Shown in pieces: positions 44,395 through 53,886 of a stretch of DNA of 64,000 nucleotides. The position numbers and the translations under genes were made by a program. The DNA comes from Collimonas sp. PA-H2 (GTDB lineage Bacteria > Pseudomonadota > Gammaproteobacteria > Burkholderiales > Burkholderiaceae_D), in contig NZ_PDBX01000002.1 in NCBI RefSeq assembly GCF_002564105.1, positions 62,001 to 126,000 on the forward strand, given 5' to 3'. Every line of letters starts with the position of its first letter. The first letter of the stretch is position 1. The notes beneath the pieces are model-generated. The model ran no database searches. It was not told the origin of the DNA and worked only from the letters and a program-made list of their open reading frames with translations.

Positions 44395-45845
44395 GTCCGG
44401 CGGATAGCGAAATCGACGCCGATCTCGCGCCACCAGTCCTGTTCCTTGGTCATCCAGTAGGTCGCGGTGGGATGGTCCTCGATCCAGTCGCGCTTGATGT
44501 CGAGCTCGATCTTGCTCTTCATTTTCAGGCGCAGTTCGTCAAGATCGATCTCTATGCGCGAATGCAGGAACATGACGGCCAGGCGCAGCGCCAGCACCGC
44601 CTTGGAGAAATCCGGATCAAGCAAGGCGTCGCTGATCTTGCGCAGGTTGCCCTTCTGCCCAAGGATCAGCATGCTCATCGCGCGCTGCTCGCGGGTGGTG
44701 AAACCGGAGAGGTCGGCGTTTTCGATCAGGTACGCGGCATGCTTGTGATAGCCGCTTTGCGACACCACCAGCCCGACCTCATGCAGCAAGGCGCTCCAGT
44801 GCAGATACTGGCTGAGGCCGTCACTGGCCGGCTTGAGCATTTCAAACAGCGAGGTTGCCGTTTCCGCAACACGGCTGGCGCGCAGCTGGTCGACGTGGAA
44901 ACGCTGCGAGAAATCGTGCACCGACTGGTCGCGCCGGTCTAGCCGCGTGCCGCGCAACTGTAAATCCCACATCACGCCCATGCGCAGACCGGCTTCGATC
45001 GGCTGGATCACTTCAATGCCGAGTTCTTGCATCAGGCCGATCAGCACCGCCAGGCCGCCGACCATGACGGCGGCGCGCTCGGGCTTCATGCCGAGCAGGT
45101 CGATACGGCTGACATGACCGAACTCGACGAAGCGCGCGCGCAAGGCCTCCAGGCTGGTGTAAGACAGGCGATGATCGCCCAGGCCGTTCTTGTCGATGGT
45201 TTCGGCAATCGCGCGGATGGTGCCGGAAGAACCGTAGGCATGGCTCCAGTTTTGCGGCCGGTAAGGCGGCGCGGCATCTTCGAAATGGCTGCGCGCCGAC
45301 AGCACCGCGGCATCGTAGGCGGCGGCGGTGATCTGGCCGTCGGCGAAGAACGCCAGGCTCTGGTTGACCGTGCCGATGCCGAACGATTCGACCCGCTCGA
45401 TCTGCTGGCCGCGGCCCAGGATCAGTTCGGTGGAGCCGCCGCCGATGTCCAGCACCAACCGCTTTTCGTTGGGCAGGCGCAGCATGCTGGCGACACCCAT
45501 GTAGATCAGGCGGCCTTCTTCCTCGCCCGAAATGATTTCAATCGGATAGCCGATCACTTGCTCGGCGATCGGCAGGAATTCGGCGGCGTTCTTGGCCACC
45601 CGCAGAGTGTTGGTGGCGACCACGCGCACCGCTTCCAGCTGGTAGTCGGCCAGGATATTGCGGAAGCGCGCCAGAGAATCCAGCGCCACCTGCATCGCCT
45701 GTTCGGTCAGGTAACCTTTGCTGTCGAGGCCGGCAGCCAGGCGGATCGGGTCGCGCGCACTCTTGATGACGCGGATCGCATCACCATTATATTTGCCAAT
45801 ATGCAAACGAAAACTGTTGGACCCCAAATCCACTGCTGCAAACAT
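44391..45845 (-). CDS. ppx: Exopolyphosphatase, Ppx/GppA family
   Basis: A 484-residue phosphatase with the ASKHA fold, removing terminal phosphates from polyphosphate. The N-terminal 'FAAVDLGSNSFRLHIGKYNGD' and 'LVLDIGGGSTELILG' are the two nucleotide/phosphate-binding segments; the E-Y-G box-like 'ISGEEEGRLIYMGV' is present, and the C-terminal HD-like part ('LHWSALLHEVGLVVSQSGYHKHAAYLIENADLSGF') follows. The stop codon lies in the arm of a repeat, and the last residues (IRRT) are encoded partly at its edge. Confidence 0.93.
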   Translation of the reverse strand: MFAAVDLGSNSFRLHIGKYNGDAIRVIKSARDPIRLAAGLDSKGYLTEQAMQVALDSLARFRNILADYQLEAVRVVATNTLRVAKNAAEFLPIAEQVIGYPIEIISGEEEGRLIYMGVASMLRLPNEKRLVLDIGGGSTELILGRGQQIERVESFGIGTVNQSLAFFADGQITAAAYDAAVLSARSHFEDAAPPYRPQNWSHAYGSSGTIRAIAETIDKNGLGDHRLSYTSLEALRARFVEFGHVSRIDLLGMKPERAAVMVGGLAVLIGLMQELGIEVIQPIEAGLRMGVMWDLQLRGTRLDRRDQSVHDFSQRFHVDQLRASRVAETATSLFEMLKPASDGLSQYLHWSALLHEVGLVVSQSGYHKHAAYLIENADLSGFTTREQRAMSMLILGQKGNLRKISDALLDPDFSKAVLALRLAVMFLHSRIEIDLDELRLKMKSKIELDIKRDWIEDHPTATYWMTKEQDWWREIGVDFAIRRT

Positions 45846-46047
45846 TGCTTACCTTTATCCAAACGAACGTTCGACAAAAACCCGCACCCTCAGCGCGCAG
45901 GGCTTGCGAAATGCAAGCTGCGACAATAGAGGCAGATTATTACATGCTGATGACAAGGCAGAGAGGCGTTCCTCAGCCCAGCTTAGCCGATCATGGCGGA
46001 TCGCGCCAGCCGCGCCGTCATGAATGACGCAAGAACGATCATGCCAG

Positions 46048-48111
46048 TTATTCGGCAACCGTGTCGCCGCGCCAGAATGCCTTCACCGCATCCAACTCGC
46101 GGGTACGCTTGAACGGCGGCAGGCTTTGCCAAATGCGGCGGCCGTAGCCCTTGGAGATCAGGCGCGGATCACAGATCATCAGGACCCCGCGATCGCTTTC
46201 ATCGCGGATCAGGCGGCCGGCGCCCTGCTTCAAGTTGATGATCGCGGCCGGCAGCTGATGGTGCATGAAGCCGTTCATGCCCTTGGATTCGAGCGCTTCG
46301 ATGCGCGCCGCCAGCACCGGATCGTCCGGCGGCGAGAACGGCAGCTTGTCGATGATCACCAGCGACAGCGCTTCGCCGCGCACGTCGACCCCTTCCCAGA
46401 AGCTCTGGCTGCCGATCAGCACCGCATTGCCGGCGGCGCGGAAGCGGTCCAGCAGTTCGGTACGGCCGGCTTCGCCCTGCACCATCAGCGGAAAATCCAG
46501 ATGGCGCGCTTCAAATTCGGCGCGCAGACGCTCCGCCGCGCGGTTGACGGCGCGAATGGTAGTACACAGCAGGAAAGCACGGCCGCCGGAGGCTTCGATC
46601 ACTGGCAGCGCGGCATCGATCACGGCGTCGGTATAGTCCGGCGAATTCGGCTGCGGCAGGTTCTGCGGCACGTATAGCAGGCCTTGCTGGCCGTAGTCGA
46701 AGGGACTGGGCCAGGATTGCGCCGGCTCGTCGCCCAGGCCCATCTGCGCCGCGTAGTGCTGGAAATCGTTCTTGACCGCCAAGGTCGCCGAGGTAAAGAT
46801 CCATGAGCGCGCCACGCCTTCGCGCTGCTTGTTGAAAATCGGCGCGATCGACAAGGGCGTCTGGTGCAACTGCAGCGACGACGAGAAAGCCTCGACCCAC
46901 AAGACGCTGCCTTCGCCTTCATCAGCGGCCACCGCTTTGCCGGCCTTCTTGCCGCCACCCGCGACCGGCGTACTGTTCCAGCCGTCCAGCTTGTAGCCCA
47001 GTTCGACCGCGCGGGTGCGGCACTGCTCGATGGTTTCCGCTCGTTCCGCCTGCTTTTCCAACACGACGATCATGCCGTGCAACTGGCTGCGCATGGTTTC
47101 CAGCGCCGGGAAGAAAATGCTCGATGGCGCAATCTGGTTGACCGACAGCCGCACCACGTCTTGCGGGAAAGCCAGGCGCAGATCGCGCGCGGCCTTTTCC
47201 ACCGGCAGCACGACCTGACCCCAGTCGGCGCCGTCGCGTGCGTGCGACAAGCCTTCCGCCAGCACATCGCGGCACAGCTCCAGGATCTGCGAGGTGGAGA
47301 CGGTATTGCCAAAGAACAAAGTAGCGACTTCGGGCAGCTGGTGCGCCTCATCGAAGATCACGGTATTGGCCGACGGCAGCAATTCGGCGACGCCGGTATC
47401 CTTCAGCGCCACGTCGGCAAAGAACAGATGGTGATTGACCACCACCACGTCGGCCTGCTGCGCCTCCTTGCGCGCCTTCATGACGAAACAGTCCTGGTAG
47501 TACTGGCACTCGGCGCCCATGCAGGTATCGCGGGTCGAGGTCACCAGGTTCCAGATCGGCGCGGTTTCCGGCACCATCGACAGCTCGGCCTTGTCGCCGG
47601 ACGAGGTGGTTTTCATGAAACGCGAGATTTCGCGCAGGTAGCCGACATCCTCGCGCGAGGTCATGCGGCCGTTCTGCAGCGTGCGTTCAAGGTGGAAATG
47701 GCAGACGTAGTTGGCGCGCCCCTTGAGCAGCGCAATCGAGACCGGCGCGCTGAGCGCCTTGCGCACGGTCGGTATGTCGCGCAGGAACAGCTGGTCCTGC
47801 AGGTTCTTCGTGCCGGTCGAGACGATCACCTTGCCGCCCCACAGCAGCGCCGGCACCAGATAGGCGAAGGTCTTGCCGGTGCCGGTGCCGGCTTCGGCAA
47901 TCAGGGTTCTCTGCTGGGCGATCGCTTCGGCGATGGCTTTGGCCATTTCAGTCTGCGCTGCGCGCGGCCGGAAACCGCCTACCGCCTGTCCAAGCGGGCC
48001 GGAACTGGCGAACAGACGGTCAACATCAGCGTCGTGGACGCCGGGAGCGGGGATATTCGCTACGGCAGCAACGGCGATTTCGGCTGCAAGGGGGGATGTA
48101 TCTTGGGTCAA
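46048..48111 (-). CDS. dinG: ATP-dependent DNA helicase, DinG/YoaA family
   Basis: A 687-residue XPD-like superfamily 2 helicase with an iron-sulfur cluster. Walker A is 'AEAGTGTGKTFAYL' (residues about 74-81), the DEAH box is 'IFDEAHQLPEVA', and the cluster cysteines lie between: 'NYVCHFHLE' and 'DTCMGAECQYYQDC'. The C-terminal motor ends with 'GAGRLIRDESDRGVLMICDPRL'. It starts with TTG at 48111, because an in-frame stop lies just upstream and the first ATG would remove the Q-motif. It probably unwinds forked or damaged DNA. More like YoaA than the larger E. coli DinG. Confidence 0.93.
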   Translation of the reverse strand: MTQDTSPLAAEIAVAAVANIPAPGVHDADVDRLFASSGPLGQAVGGFRPRAAQTEMAKAIAEAIAQQRTLIAEAGTGTGKTFAYLVPALLWGGKVIVSTGTKNLQDQLFLRDIPTVRKALSAPVSIALLKGRANYVCHFHLERTLQNGRMTSREDVGYLREISRFMKTTSSGDKAELSMVPETAPIWNLVTSTRDTCMGAECQYYQDCFVMKARKEAQQADVVVVNHHLFFADVALKDTGVAELLPSANTVIFDEAHQLPEVATLFFGNTVSTSQILELCRDVLAEGLSHARDGADWGQVVLPVEKAARDLRLAFPQDVVRLSVNQIAPSSIFFPALETMRSQLHGMIVVLEKQAERAETIEQCRTRAVELGYKLDGWNSTPVAGGGKKAGKAVAADEGEGSVLWVEAFSSSLQLHQTPLSIAPIFNKQREGVARSWIFTSATLAVKNDFQHYAAQMGLGDEPAQSWPSPFDYGQQGLLYVPQNLPQPNSPDYTDAVIDAALPVIEASGGRAFLLCTTIRAVNRAAERLRAEFEARHLDFPLMVQGEAGRTELLDRFRAAGNAVLIGSQSFWEGVDVRGEALSLVIIDKLPFSPPDDPVLAARIEALESKGMNGFMHHQLPAAIINLKQGAGRLIRDESDRGVLMICDPRLISKGYGRRIWQSLPPFKRTRELDAVKAFWRGDTVAE

Positions 48112-48189
48112 GGTAACTTACTTAATATAAAGCGGCGGCTGGGATAGATGCCTGTTCTACTAGCATCCTACCAGCCTCAGGGTGAGCTA

Positions 48190-48390
48190 TCAGGCAGGGA
48201 TATCAGGAATTAATTGCATTCTTAACAGCGTAATCTGGTCCTTCAGTTGCAATTTGCGCTTTTTCAGGCGCCGCAACTGCAATTCCTCATACAGGACCTG
48301 GTTGGTCATGGTATGAATGGCGGCATCGAGATCGCGATGTTCGACTTCGAGTTCTATAATGCGGCGAAGGATTTCTTCTCGATCGATCAT
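48190..48390 (-). CDS. DUF465 family protein (YdcH-like)
   Basis: A 66-residue, entirely helical protein of the DUF465/YdcH family: 'MIDREEILRRIIELEVEHRDLDAAIHTMTNQ' followed by 'LRRLKKRKLQLKDQITLLRMQLIPDIPA', with the L-KK-KL-LKD hallmark. The ATG at 48390 gives the standard N-terminus; the frame extends to 48444 without cause. Function is not established for the family; short coiled coils of this type occur widely in proteobacteria. Confidence 0.9.
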   Translation of the reverse strand: MIDREEILRRIIELEVEHRDLDAAIHTMTNQVLYEELQLRRLKKRKLQLKDQITLLRMQLIPDIPA

Positions 48391-48583
48391 GGTCAGATTC
48401 TTGCGTTGGAAAATGTTAACATGTGGAAACACCTTGAAAATCATTCCTGCGTATAATATTTCCCATCAGCTTCTTACCGTTCTCATCCTGGATTGGTAAG
48501 CAGGTGGCGATCAGCGACGTGTTAGCGCCGGATCAAGGCCCGGCAAATCCGGAATTACCTGTAGTGTTTCGCATGTAAGGGCG

Positions 48584-48692
48584 CTTAAGAAATGGTGTAT
48601 TTTCGTGTCAGGCTAGGCGCAAACCGGAGCGATAGCGAGCTATCGCGAGGATTTGCAACGACGCATGGCGCGAAAAGACACCGTTTATTAAG
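48584..48692. repeat. 109-bp imperfect palindrome
   Basis: The ends pair as CTTAAGAAATGGTGTATTTT with CGAAAAGACACCGTTTATTAAG, and the centre as GCAAACCGGAGCGATAGC with GCTATCGCGAGGATTTGC around a GA loop. The long cruciform or RNA hairpin lies about 40 bp upstream of the PP2C gene. It differs in sequence from the terminator-associated element and resembles dispersed REP-type palindromes. Confidence 0.75.
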
Positions 48693-48731
48693 TGTCATTA
48701 TGTGCGAAATACTACAACTACATTGAACAGG

Positions 48732-49562
48732 ATGCAGTTTAATCTACCCAGACGAATGAGCCAATACAAGATCGAAGCCGGCACCGGCCAGCACATAGGT
48801 GACCGCCAGGAACAGCAGGACCGCACTGCACTATTTACCGCCCCGAAAGCGCCGGGCTACATGATGGCCGTGTTGGCGGATGGCATGGGCGGCCGCAGCG
48901 GCGGCGCGCTCGCCGCCGAGCAGGTGATTTGCACCGCCAAGCAGATATTCGAGGGATTTTCGCCCTTGATCGACAATGTCGAAGCCATGCTGCACAACAT
49001 CGCGCTGGAAACCCATACAGTGATCAAGCTGAGCGGCTTTTCCAACGACAAGGATCCGCACACCACGATGGTGATCCTGGTGCTGTCGCCGGATGGCACT
49101 GCGACCTGGGGCCATGTCGGCGATTCGCGCCTGTACCGCTTCGACGGCCCCAATTTCGCCGAGCACACTATCGACCATTCCTATGTCGAAAAGCTGGTGG
49201 CGGAAGGCAAGCTGTCGCGCAGCGAGGCGAAATCGCACAACCTGTCCAACATCCTGCTCAATGCATTGGGTTCCAGCACCGATACGCCGAAGGTCACCAT
49301 CAGCCGCCATACCGGCCTGAAGGCGGGCGACGCTTTCCTGCTGTGCTCGGACGGACTGTGGCATTACTTCACCGAAGACGAGCTGGGTGCGGCGATCGCC
49401 ATGAACAAGCCGCGCGATGCGGCGGAAATGCTGATCAACAAGACCCGCAAGCGCGCCGAAGGCCACGCTGCCGACAACTGCACGTTCGCCATCGTCAAGC
49501 TGGTGGCGCCGCCCAAGGAAGCTGCCAGCTACACCGTCAAGAAGATGCGCCGCGCGGTTTAA
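48732..49562 (+). CDS. PP2C-type serine/threonine protein phosphatase
   Basis: A 276-residue metal-dependent phosphatase of the PPM family, reversing Ser/Thr protein phosphorylation. Conserved aspartates occur in 'GDRQEQQDRTA', 'LADGMGGRSGG', 'WGHVGDSRLYRF' and 'LLCSDGLWHYF', with a further Asp in 'ADNCTFAIV'. The ATG at 48732 is a compromise; the frame opens at a GTG (48702) and another ATG at 48756 begins the conserved 'MSQYKIEAGTGQHIGDR'. No Ser/Thr kinase adjoins it. Confidence 0.87.
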   Translation: MQFNLPRRMSQYKIEAGTGQHIGDRQEQQDRTALFTAPKAPGYMMAVLADGMGGRSGGALAAEQVICTAKQIFEGFSPLIDNVEAMLHNIALETHTVIKLSGFSNDKDPHTTMVILVLSPDGTATWGHVGDSRLYRFDGPNFAEHTIDHSYVEKLVAEGKLSRSEAKSHNLSNILLNALGSSTDTPKVTISRHTGLKAGDAFLLCSDGLWHYFTEDELGAAIAMNKPRDAAEMLINKTRKRAEGHAADNCTFAIVKLVAPPKEAASYTVKKMRRAV

Positions 49563-49594
49563 AGCGGGGACTTAGAGCCGAAAAGAAGCAAGAT

Positions 49595-49632
49595 AGCCGT
49601 TAGCCGCGGACGCAGCTAACGGCTTTATTTTA
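49595..49632 (+). terminator. Terminator after PP2C gene
   Basis: Perfect stem AGCCGTTAGC/GCTAACGGCT with a ten-base loop and a TTTATTTTAT tail. The T-run overlaps the stop codon of the convergent gene. Confidence 0.88.
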
Positions 49633-50442
49633 TGGCTGTGCAGCGGGCGCCGCAGCCGGCGGCACAGGTGGCGTTGCAACAGGCGCTGCCGGCGCTTTCG
49701 TTTCAGCCGCCTTCTTGGCGGCCAGATCCTTGGCCTTGGCGGCCTTGTTGGCTGCTACTTCACGCTGGCGCGCCGCCGAATCCTGCGCCTTTTTCTCGAA
49801 AGCGGCGATATTCGCAGCCTTCTGCGATTCCTTGACGGCGGCGTCCTGCTTCGCTTTCAATTCACGCGCATTGTGGTCCGCCACGCGCTTGTCGGCCTCG
49901 CCCAGATGCTTGCGGGTGTTGGCTGCCACTTCTTTTTCCTTGGCCGCGCCCTGCTTGACCTTTTGCGCGTTGCTCAGTTTTTTTTCCTTCTGGTCCTGGG
50001 CCTTTTGCGTGTCCTCGGCCGGACGCTGGGCTTCGTTCGCCGCCAGCGCCTTGTCGCGCTCGTCGGCGCGATCCTTGCGCAAGAACGCATTGGCGGTGAT
50101 GTCGACCGGACGGATCGCCTTCAATGCCAGGCGGCGCTGTTCCTTGGCGGCGTCGAGGCAATGGTTGACGAAAAACTTGGTATAACAGACCCGGCGCTGC
50201 TCCAGATCGCGCGCCGCCACCTCGGCCTTGGCGTCGGCGACGTCGTTCAGCGCCTTGTTGGAGACGTCCACAGAAGTCAGCGATTCCAGCGGGTAGCGCG
50301 CGGTCAGCTCGGCGGCCGGTTCGGCAACCGATTTGAGCGGGACGGCGTCTGCCGCCTGCGCGCCGGCGCTCAAGGCCAGCAGTGCTGCGGCCAGCGCCGG
50401 CACCAGACGCCGCGGCGCCAAATTCAAAGAGGCAAATTCCAC
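49630..50442 (-). CDS. Secreted Ala/Lys-rich coiled-coil protein
   Basis: A 270-residue protein with a signal peptide (about residues 1-30, ending GAQAADA). The mature chain has a short N-terminal conserved part with two cysteines ('RRVCYTKFFVNHCLDAAKEQRRLALKAIRPVDITANAFLRKDRADERDKALA') followed by over 100 residues of Ala/Lys/Gln/Glu coiled coil and a Pro/Ala tail. The start is GTG at 50442. The first part recurs in Oxalobacteraceae/Burkholderiales proteins next to zapE. Function unknown; a periplasmic structural role is possible. Confidence 0.75.
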   Translation of the reverse strand: MEFASLNLAPRRLVPALAAALLALSAGAQAADAVPLKSVAEPAAELTARYPLESLTSVDVSNKALNDVADAKAEVAARDLEQRRVCYTKFFVNHCLDAAKEQRRLALKAIRPVDITANAFLRKDRADERDKALAANEAQRPAEDTQKAQDQKEKKLSNAQKVKQGAAKEKEVAANTRKHLGEADKRVADHNARELKAKQDAAVKESQKAANIAAFEKKAQDSAARQREVAANKAAKAKDLAAKKAAETKAPAAPVATPPVPPAAAPAAQP

Positions 50443-50492
50443 TAGGACCTATCCATTTCTATACATTGTTTAGACACTACCGCAGAGCCGGC

Positions 50493-51590
50493 TCAGACGA
50501 TGGAATCGGCTTCCGAGCGCCGTTCGCTATCCATGTACTCGCGCGACTGCATTTCCATGATACGCGACACGGTGCGGTGAAACTCATTGGCCAGCATGCC
50601 CTGCGTGTAGAGCTCTTCCGGCGGCACCGCCGCCGACATGATCAGCTTGATCTTGTGATCATAGAACACATCGATCAGCCAGGTAAACCGGCGCGCTTCG
50701 GACGACATGGCCGCCGACATCTGCGGGATACCGGACAATATCACCGTATGGAAGCGGCTGGCAATTTCGAGATAGTCATTTTGCGAGCGCGGGCCGCCGC
50801 ACAAGGTGTTGAAATCGAACCAGATGGCCCCGCCAGCCTTGCGCAAGGCCTTTATTTTACGCGCTTCGATGTCCACCAGCGGATCTTCGTCGGCGGTTTC
50901 GGCCACCCCGGCAAACGCATGGCGCAAGGCGCGGTCGGTATCGGCGTTGAGCGGCGAGTGATAGGTTTCCACCTGCTCGAGCGCGCGCTTGCGGTAGTCG
51001 ATGCCGGCGTCGATATTCATGACGTCCAGGTTGTCCTGCAGCAGCTTGATGGTCGGCAGCATGCGATCGCGGTGCAAGCCGTCCGGATACAGGGTGCTGG
51101 GCTCGTAGTTGGAGGTCATGACGAAAGACACGCCATTATCGAACAAGGCTCTCAGCAGGTTGTAGAGAATCATGGCGTCGGCGATATCGGACACATGAAA
51201 CTCGTCGAAACAGATCAGGCGGTATTTCTTGGCCACCCGCTTGGCGACCTCGTCGAGCGGATCGGCAACGCCTTTCAGCTCGTCCAGCTGGCGATGCACG
51301 GCGCGCATGAATTCGTGGAAATGCAAACGAGTCTTGCGCACCACCGGCACCACTGAATAGAAACTGTCCATCAAAAACGATTTGCCGCGCCCGACGCCGC
51401 CCCACATGTAGACGCCGCGCGGCACGTCCGGCCGGTTGATCAGGCGCTTGAAGGAGCTCGAACGTTGCGCCTTGTACGCTACCCATTCGTCGTAGGCCCG
51501 CTGCAGGCGATCGACCGCGCGCCGTTGCGCCTCGTCAGCCTGGAAGCCGCGCTGCGTCAGCGCCTGTTCGTAAAACTCTAATACATTCAT
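50493..51590 (-). CDS. zapE: Cell-division ATPase ZapE (AFG1 family)
   Basis: A 365-residue AAA+-like ATPase associated with the Z-ring. Walker A GGVGRGKS is at residues 64-71, Walker B 'LICFDEFHVSDIADAMIL' and sensor-like 'SFVMTSNYEPSTLYPDGLHRDRMLP' follow. 'FHEFMRAVHRQL' is a family hallmark. In many Burkholderiales zapE lies directly after the odhA-odhB-lpd genes, as it does here with one lipoprotein gene between. Confidence 0.95.
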   Translation of the reverse strand: MNVLEFYEQALTQRGFQADEAQRRAVDRLQRAYDEWVAYKAQRSSSFKRLINRPDVPRGVYMWGGVGRGKSFLMDSFYSVVPVVRKTRLHFHEFMRAVHRQLDELKGVADPLDEVAKRVAKKYRLICFDEFHVSDIADAMILYNLLRALFDNGVSFVMTSNYEPSTLYPDGLHRDRMLPTIKLLQDNLDVMNIDAGIDYRKRALEQVETYHSPLNADTDRALRHAFAGVAETADEDPLVDIEARKIKALRKAGGAIWFDFNTLCGGPRSQNDYLEIASRFHTVILSGIPQMSAAMSSEARRFTWLIDVFYDHKIKLIMSAAVPPEELYTQGMLANEFHRTVSRIMEMQSREYMDSERRSEADSIV

Positions 51591-51778
51591 GGCTTTTCAG
51601 TTCAAAAATTCACAGAGCCGATGCGCGAAGCGTCATCCGTTCCATATTTGTCAATATCGCGGCAACGACATTAACAGAAAATCAATACTCGTGATTTTGC
51701 AGGGTTCAAAGCGGCGGCTAAAAATAAAAATGGGCGAGCTTTCGCTCACCCACTTCAACTCAGGAACCAGCCAAGCAA

Positions 51779-52219
51779 CTATGACCGCCCCATTTCCACC
51801 AGCACACGGCTGGGATAGGCTTTTTCCTTGCCGCCGAAACTGAGCGGCAGGCTGACGCCGATCCCGATGCCGGAGGCGCCGACGCCGCCGCTGCCGCCCG
51901 CGGCGCCGATGCCGACGCTAGGGGAATTCAAGCCAGGCGGCGCCCGGTACACCACTTCCGAAGTGCGGTAGCCGGGCTTATCGCACACTACGTGCAGGTC
52001 GCCGTCGGCAGCGACGATCAGGACATCGCCCGGCGTCACCACATTCCAGCGGCTGCTGTCGGTTTTCACCACGCAGCGCGCCCCTTCCAGCTGCTGGCTG
52101 TCGGAACTGGCTTCGATCAGCACGTGACCGTTCTCCGACGCTACAGTGGCGCAACCGGATAATGCAAGGCCTAACATCAGAGTCAGCAACAGTGACGGCG
52201 ACAGCTGCAGAACACGCAT
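51779..52219 (-). CDS. Small lipoprotein, hypothetical
   Basis: A 146-residue lipoprotein: lipobox LSGC with the cysteine at residue 23, then a PEGA-like beta domain ('GHVLIEASSDSQQLEGARCVVKTDSSRWNVVTPGDVLIVAADGDLHVVCDKPGYRTSEVVY') with two cysteines that may pair. A Gly-rich segment (about residues 100-122) and a short C-terminal strand end the protein. It lies 12 bp downstream of lpd in the same direction and so may be co-transcribed. Function unknown. Confidence 0.78.
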   Translation of the reverse strand: MRVLQLSPSLLLTLMLGLALSGCATVASENGHVLIEASSDSQQLEGARCVVKTDSSRWNVVTPGDVLIVAADGDLHVVCDKPGYRTSEVVYRAPPGLNSPSVGIGAAGGSGGVGASGIGIGVSLPLSFGGKEKAYPSRVLVEMGRS

Positions 52220-52231
52220 CTTGCTTCTTTC

Positions 52232-53659
52232 TTAAAAATTCAAAGACCGCTTGTCGACCGCCAGCGCTGCTTCCTTGGTCGCTTCCGACAAGGATGGGTG
52301 CGCATGGCAGATACGGGCAATGTCTTCCGCCGAGGCGCGGAATTCCATCGCCACCACGGCTTCCGAAATCAGCTCGGAAGCCATCGGACCGACAATATGG
52401 ACACCCAGGATTTCGTCAGTCTTGGCATCCGCCAGGAACTTGACCATGCCCGAAGTATCGCCCAAGGCGCGCGCCCGGCCATTCGCCAAGAACGGGAAAG
52501 TGCCAGCCTTGTATGCTACTCCATCTGCCTTAAGTTGTTGTTCTGTCTTGCCAACCCATGCGATTTCCGGCGAGGTGTAGATCACCCACGGAATGGTGTT
52601 GAAATTGACGTGACCATGCTGCCCGGCAATACGCTCGGCAACCGCAACGCCCTCTTCCTCAGCCTTGTGCGCCAGCATCGGGCCGCGCACCACATCGCCT
52701 ACCGCCCAGACGTTCGGCAGGTTGGTCTTGCAGTCGTCGTCAACCGCGATGAAACCACGCTCGTCCAGCTTCAGGCCGACTGCTTCGCCATTCAAGCCGA
52801 TAGTGTTCGGCGTGCGGCCGATCGAAACGATCAGCTTGTCGTACACGGCTTTCTGTGCGGCGCCGGTGGCGTCGACATATTCCACTGTCACATCGTTCTT
52901 GCCAGTCGTGATGGCGCCGATCTTGACGCCCAGGCTGACCTTCAAACCTTGCTTGGCGAAAAGTTTACCGGCTTCCTTGGCGATCTGCTCATCGACTGCG
53001 CCGAGGAAAGCCGGCAGCGCTTCCAGCACGCTGACTTCCGCGCCCAGGCGGCGCCATACGCTGCCCATTTCGAGGCCGATGACACCGGCGCCGATAACAC
53101 CCAGTTTAGCCGGAACCGCGTCAATTGCCAGCGCGCCGGTATTCGACAGGATCAGTTTTTCATCGAACGGTGCGCCAGGCAGTTCGCGGGCGTTGGAACC
53201 GGTCGCCAGCACGATGTGCTTGGCGCTGATGGTTTCTTCCGTGGCGCCGGCAACCTTGATTTCATAACCGCCGGCATCGCCCTTGACGAAGGAACCGCGG
53301 CCGTGGAAAAAGGACACCTTGTTTTTCTTGAACAGGTACAGGATGCCTTCGTTATTCTGTTTGACAACGCCGTCCTTGCGCGCCAGCATCTGGCCCAGGT
53401 TCAGCTCCAGGCCCTTGACATTGATGCCGTGCTCGGCGAACGCATGACCGGCATGCTCGAAATGCTCAGACGACTGCAACAGCGCCTTGGAAGGAATGCA
53501 GCCAACGTTGGTGCAGGTGCCGCCCGGCGCCGGGCCGTTCTTGGCGTTTTTCCATTCATCGATACAGGCTGTGCTGAAACCCAGTTGTGCGGCGCGAATC
53601 GCTGCAATGTAACCGCCAGGACCGCCACCGATCACTACGACATCAAATTGTTTGCTCAT
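52232..53659 (-). CDS. lpdA: Dihydrolipoyl dehydrogenase (E3)
   Basis: A 475-residue flavoprotein that reoxidises the lipoyl groups of the 2-oxoglutarate dehydrogenase complex. FAD-binding '[21 protein letters not shown]' at the N-terminus, redox-active C49 and C54 in '[16 protein letters not shown]', NAD-binding '[16 protein letters not shown]' and the catalytic His-Glu in '[15 protein letters not shown]' are all present. AAGGA precedes the ATG at 53659; the upstream extension is rejected. Third gene of odhA-odhB-lpd, set apart by about 230 bp that hold a strong hairpin. Confidence 0.97.
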   Translation of the reverse strand: MSKQFDVVVIGGGPGGYIAAIRAAQLGFSTACIDEWKNAKNGPAPGGTCTNVGCIPSKALLQSSEHFEHAGHAFAEHGINVKGLELNLGQMLARKDGVVKQNNEGILYLFKKNKVSFFHGRGSFVKGDAGGYEIKVAGATEETISAKHIVLATGSNARELPGAPFDEKLILSNTGALAIDAVPAKLGVIGAGVIGLEMGSVWRRLGAEVSVLEALPAFLGAVDEQIAKEAGKLFAKQGLKVSLGVKIGAITTGKNDVTVEYVDATGAAQKAVYDKLIVSIGRTPNTIGLNGEAVGLKLDERGFIAVDDDCKTNLPNVWAVGDVVRGPMLAHKAEEEGVAVAERIAGQHGHVNFNTIPWVIYTSPEIAWVGKTEQQLKADGVAYKAGTFPFLANGRARALGDTSGMVKFLADAKTDEILGVHIVGPMASELISEAVVAMEFRASAEDIARICHAHPSLSEATKEAALAVDKRSLNF

Positions 53660-53802
53660 TTTCCATCCTTGGAGTTGTTGCCTTGCCATCTCGCCGCCGC
53701 TTTGCCTGCCGGCGCGGTCAATTGCCGCCGCTGCCGGCAAACGCCCGCAGCAAGAGACCAGGCGCTCATCAATTACTTATCATTACTTAGCCACCTAAGC
53801 GA

Positions 53803-53859
53803 CGCGCCCTGCTCTGTTTTCTGCACCGTTTAAAGGGCAAAAAACAGAATCAGGGCGCG
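53803..53859 (-). terminator. Strong hairpin between odhB and lpd
   Basis: Inverted repeat CGCGCCCTG..CTGTTTT paired with AAAACAG..CAGGGCGCG, 57 bp overall. It lies 28 bp downstream of odhB. Lacking a long T-run, it might be an attenuator or a 3'-end stabiliser that lowers lpd expression relative to odhAB, with lpd having its own start site. Confidence 0.55.
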
Positions 53860-53886
53860 CCTGCCTAGCCTTGGCGGATTTGAAGC

